Shown here in pieces: positions 61,027 through 64,000 of a stretch of 64,000 bases of DNA. This DNA comes from JBBRVW01 sp963784645 (lineage in GTDB: Bacteria; Actinomycetota; Actinomycetes; JACCUZ01), in contig CAWARY010000005.1 of assembly GCA_963784645.1 (NCBI GenBank), positions 620,001 through 684,000 on the forward strand, read 5' to 3'. The notes beneath the pieces are model-generated. The model was not told the origin of the DNA and did not search any database. It saw only the letters and a program-made list of their open reading frames with translations. Numbering within the stretch: the stretch's first letter is position 1; every line of letters begins with the position of its first letter. The translations under genes and the position numbers were made by a program.

Positions 61027-61136
61027 GACACTCCTCCAGGGGGCATGAGCAGCCGGTGCGTCGGCGTCGGAGGGGGCGCGCCGACGCACCGGCCGTCGTG
61101 GGTGAGCCGCTCGGGACGGCCTGACCGCTCCGGACC

Positions 61137-62726
61137 CTAAGCGCGCTCGTGCGTCTCCTCGAAGACCGTGCGGCCGATCGCGTCGTACACCGGCCGGTTG
61201 CGGGCGCGCAGGTACAGCACGCCCACCAGGCCGGCGGCGAACGTCCCCACGACCAGCCAGGGGATGGCGGTGAAGAACGGCGAGCCGGCCGCTGCGCCTC
61301 CGGCGAAGTCGATGTTGCTCAGCAGCAGCCACACCACGTAGACCATGCCCAGCCCACCGAGACCGGGGATGATGCCGGTCATCAACAGGTTGCCGGGCTG
61401 CACCTTCTTGACGTGGAAGTACCAGATGACTGCCAGCGACGTGATCGCCTGCACGATGAGGATGGCCATCGTGCCGAGGATGGCCAGCAGGCCGTACTCA
61501 TAGAAGTACGCACCGCGGAGCGGGTCGGAACCGTTGGTCGTGAGGACGTAGAAACCGACCGTGAGGACCAGGGTGATGACGCTCTGCGTCAGCGAGGCGA
61601 CGTGCGGTGTGTGGTGGGTCCCGTGGGTCCGCCCGAGCGTGTTCTTCGTGACGGGCAGCTCCCTCGCGATCGCGAACAGGTATCGAGACGCCGCGTTGTG
61701 GAAAGCCAGGCCGCAGGCGAACGAGCCGACCATGATCAGGAAGAGGTAGATGTCGCCGATGAACGCGCCGCCGAGCTTGGCCTCGGCGAGGTCGACCCAC
61801 AGGCCGATCGAGTCGGTGTTCGACTTCTCGATCGCTGTCGCCTTGCCGTTGCCGGCGATCATCATCCAGGACACGAAGGTGTAGAAGAGCCCGAGGCCGA
61901 CCACGGCGATGAGGGTGGCGCGGGGGACGATGTGCTTCGGGTTGCGCGACTCCTCGCCGTACACGGCAGTGGTCTCGTAGCCCACCCACGACCAGAAGGC
62001 GAAGAACAGTCCGATCGCGGCGCTCCCGGCTGCGATGCTCTGGCCGTCGATCTTCAGGCCCATCCCGCCGCCGGCCTGCAGGGAAGTGAACGCATTGACC
62101 GGGTTCACCGCCTCGAAGAGCAGACCGTCGGGGCCGCCGCCGCTGAACAGGACCGAGAGGCTCAGCGCGCCGAGCAGGATGACCTCGGCGATCAGGGTGA
62201 CCCCGAGGACGGCTGCAGCGATGTTGATGTCGTAGTAGCCGAAGGTGGCGATGACCGCGATGCCGATGAGAGCCAGCACGAGCCAGTTCACGTCGATGCC
62301 GACCCAACGGTTCAAGGCGTCGTTGGAGAAGTAGGCGAAGATGCCGATCAGGGAGCCCTCGAACACGACGTACGCCATCGTGGCCAGGGCGCCGGACGCC
62401 ATGCCCCACACCTGGCCGAGGCCGTGGGTGATGAAGCCGTAGAAGGCGCCGGCCGTCGTGATGTAGCGCGCCATGGCGACGTAGCCGACGGTGAAGAGGG
62501 TCAGCACGACAGTGGCCACCAGGTAGCCGGCGGGAGCGCCGGTGCCGTTGCCGTAGCCGACTGCGATGGGCACGTTGCCGGTCATCGCGGTGATCGGTGC
62601 GGCGTTCGCCACGGCCATGAACAGCACGCCCATCAGGCCGACGGCGCCGACCTTGAGGTGGTTCTTGGCCGGTGGCGGCGGCGCGTCCGCGGACGCCCCC
62701 GGTGTCAGGTTCTCGCTGGTGGTCAC
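61137..62726 (-). CDS. APC-family amino acid permease
   Basis: 529 aa with 12-13 membrane helices. The APC core is recognisable: AVANAAPITAMTGNVPIAVG in helix 1, GAFYGFITHGLGQVWGMASG, and WSWVGYETTAVYGEESRNPK in helix 6, then IPRATL-like IVPRATLIAVVG. Probably imports an amino acid, amine or amide. ATG start. Divergent from the class III aminotransferase and upstream of formamidase, suggesting a shared substrate route. Confidence 0.93.
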   Translation of the reverse strand: MTTSENLTPGASADAPPPPAKNHLKVGAVGLMGVLFMAVANAAPITAMTGNVPIAVGYGNGTGAPAGYLVATVVLTLFTVGYVAMARYITTAGAFYGFITHGLGQVWGMASGALATMAYVVFEGSLIGIFAYFSNDALNRWVGIDVNWLVLALIGIAVIATFGYYDINIAAAVLGVTLIAEVILLGALSLSVLFSGGGPDGLLFEAVNPVNAFTSLQAGGGMGLKIDGQSIAAGSAAIGLFFAFWSWVGYETTAVYGEESRNPKHIVPRATLIAVVGLGLFYTFVSWMMIAGNGKATAIEKSNTDSIGLWVDLAEAKLGGAFIGDIYLFLIMVGSFACGLAFHNAASRYLFAIARELPVTKNTLGRTHGTHHTPHVASLTQSVITLVLTVGFYVLTTNGSDPLRGAYFYEYGLLAILGTMAILIVQAITSLAVIWYFHVKKVQPGNLLMTGIIPGLGGLGMVYVVWLLLSNIDFAGGAAAGSPFFTAIPWLVVGTFAAGLVGVLYLRARNRPVYDAIGRTVFEETHERA

Positions 62727-62907
62727 AGAGTCACTCCATCTCGGAGCCCATGCCGTTTCACCGGATCCAGGTGGACCGATTGGGCCGGGGCAGCGGAACT
62801 GGACGGTCGTCGGCTGTGACGTGAGCCACAGTCGAGGGGAATGGTGGCAGCGAGATCAGGCGCTGACAAGCGACACGGCGAAATGTCCCGCGGGAATTCT
62901 CCAACCG

Positions 62908-62937
62908 TTGACCGGACCGGATGGATCCTGCTAGAAA
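62908..62937 (+). promoter_or_regulatory. Candidate promoter of the aminotransferase gene
   Basis: TTGACC (62908-62913), an 18-base spacer and TAGAAA (62932-62937). The gap also holds complementary blocks CGGACCGG (62913-62920) and CGGTCCGGT (62970-62978) flanking the -10 and start region, which could form a regulator dyad or a leader hairpin. Confidence 0.5.
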
Positions 62938-63001
62938 CCATTCAGCAGACCGATAAGCGATTCGGTATGCGGTCCGGTCCGACAGTCCCCGAGGCGGGTG
63001 C

Positions 63002-64000
63002 ATGACCTTCGACTACGGCGAGTTCTCCTTCGCGTCCAAGCAGGAGGTCCTCGACAAGTCCCGGGAGTTCTGGAACCCCGGCAAGACCGACTTCTGGGTG
63101 GAGGCAGGCGTCCCGCTGGTCATCGACCGGCGCGAGGAGTACTTCATCTACGACATGTCAGGCAAGCGCCTGCTCGACGTCCACCTCAACGGCGGCACGT
63201 ACAACCTGGGCCACCGCAACCCCGAGGTCGTCGCGGCCGTCACCCAGGCGATGGCGCACTTCGACATCGGCAACCACCACTTCCCGTCGCTGGCGCGCAC
63301 CGCGCTGGCGGAGGCGCTGGTCGACCTCGGCCCCGGCGGGCCTCACCAAGGTGGTCTACGGCAGCGGTGGCGGCGAGGCCATCGACATCGCCCTGAAGAC
63401 CGCCCGGCACACCACCCAGAAGCGCAAGATCGTCTCGATCATCAAGGCCTACCACGGTCACACCGGGCTGGCGGTCGGCACCGGGGACGACCGGTTCAGC
63501 AAGCTGTTCCTCTCCGACCGGCCGGAGGAGTTCCCGCACGTCCCTTTCAACGACCTCGCCGCGATGGAGGACGCCCTGCGCGGGCGTGACGTGGCGGCCG
63601 TGATCATGGAGACCATCCCGGCCACGTACGGCTTCCCGCTGCCCGACCCGGGCTACCTCGAGGGCGTGAAGTCGCTCTGCGAGCGCTACGACGCTCTGTA
63701 CATCGCCGACGAGGTGCAGACCGGCCTGATGCGCACGGGTGAGCTGTGGGCGATCACCAAGCACGGCATCACGCCGGACATCCTGGTGACCGGCAAGGGG
63801 ATCTCCGGGGGGATGTACCCGATCTCCGCGGTGCTGGTCGGCGAGCACGCCGCCGGGTGGCTGACCGAGGACGGGTTCGGGCACATCTCGACCTTCGGCG
63901 GTGCCGAGCTGGGCTGCATCGCGGCGCTGAAGACGCTGGAGATCTGCACCCGGCCCGAGACCCGGTCGATGGTGCACTACATCTCCGACCTCGTCGGCCG
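63002..64000 (+). pseudogene. Class III PLP-dependent aminotransferase, frameshifted and cut by window edge
   Basis: Starts at ATG 63002 (GEFSFASKQEVLDKSREFW, RLLDVHLNGGTYNLGHRNPE). Near 63,337-63,345, in a C4/G3-rich stretch, the frame is lost. The family sequence continues one base forward as LTKVVYGSGGGEAIDIALK, with YHGHTG, IADEVQTGLMRTG and the PLP lysine in LVTGKGISGGMYP, and is open at base 64000. Aspartate/4-aminobutyrate-aminotransferase-like; substrate unknown. The long conserved second half argues for one recent mutation or a sequencing error rather than an old pseudogene. Confidence 0.82.

Overview
The window is chromosomal DNA of a very GC-rich Actinomycetota. Evidence: well above 70% G+C by eye, many GTG starts, 1-4 base start/stop overlaps, and actinobacterial families such as DUF1206, DUF4192, DUF222/HNH, a BTAD-LuxR regulator and tandem WYL regulators. 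The genus cannot be fixed from the sequence alone. I see no rRNA, tRNA, CRISPR array, transposase, integrase or attachment site.

Region 1 (1-19,400) is a catabolic block. A leftward operon (glxK-aceB-glcD-glcE-glcF, the last cut by the window edge) handles glycolate, glyoxylate and glycerate. A rightward cluster encodes almost complete purine breakdown: three-subunit xanthine dehydrogenase, an 8-oxoguanine/guanine deaminase-type amidohydrolase, allantoinase, allantoicase, a DUF6986-UraD fusion, hydroxyisourate hydrolase and urate oxidase. The purine arm should release ureidoglycolate/glyoxylate, and malate synthase in the neighbouring operon can condense glyoxylate with acetyl-CoA. A MEDS-ATPase regulator and a small secreted repeat protein lie between them. 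A strong hairpin ends the region.

Region 2 (19,400-41,600) is mixed: an FAD oxidase next to a large BTAD/AAA/LuxR regulator, pirin, PaiB, an aldo/keto reductase, redox enzymes, membrane proteins, a CPBP protease operon holding a candidate 39-aa gene, a DUF222/HNH protein with His/Asp-rich and Cys-repeat linkers, and an MFS exporter. Two genes here (yaaA and an acyl-CoA dehydrogenase) are frameshifted.

Region 3 (41,600-45,000) is the most interesting. It is a five-gene leftward operon of two paralogous modules, each a small helical protein plus a WxG-type protein with a pre-toxin region. One long protein keeps a C-terminal tip of unassigned fold and is followed by an Imm8-like immunity gene. 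The other has lost the tip.

Region 4 (45,000-64,000) holds a geranylgeranyl-reductase-type flavoprotein, an S4 protein, cspA, a GH3 glycosidase, an HTTM-DCC membrane fusion, a methyltransferase, a mismatch glycosylase, a WYL-WYL-PLD operon, a glutathione peroxidase, an M50 protease with a C-terminal helical-repeat tail, an MMPL exporter with a divergent TetR regulator, and a nitrogen-scavenging group (formamidase, APC permease, class III aminotransferase). The aminotransferase is frameshifted and cut by the right edge. All three frameshifts are in the same sense, so assembly error is a live explanation.
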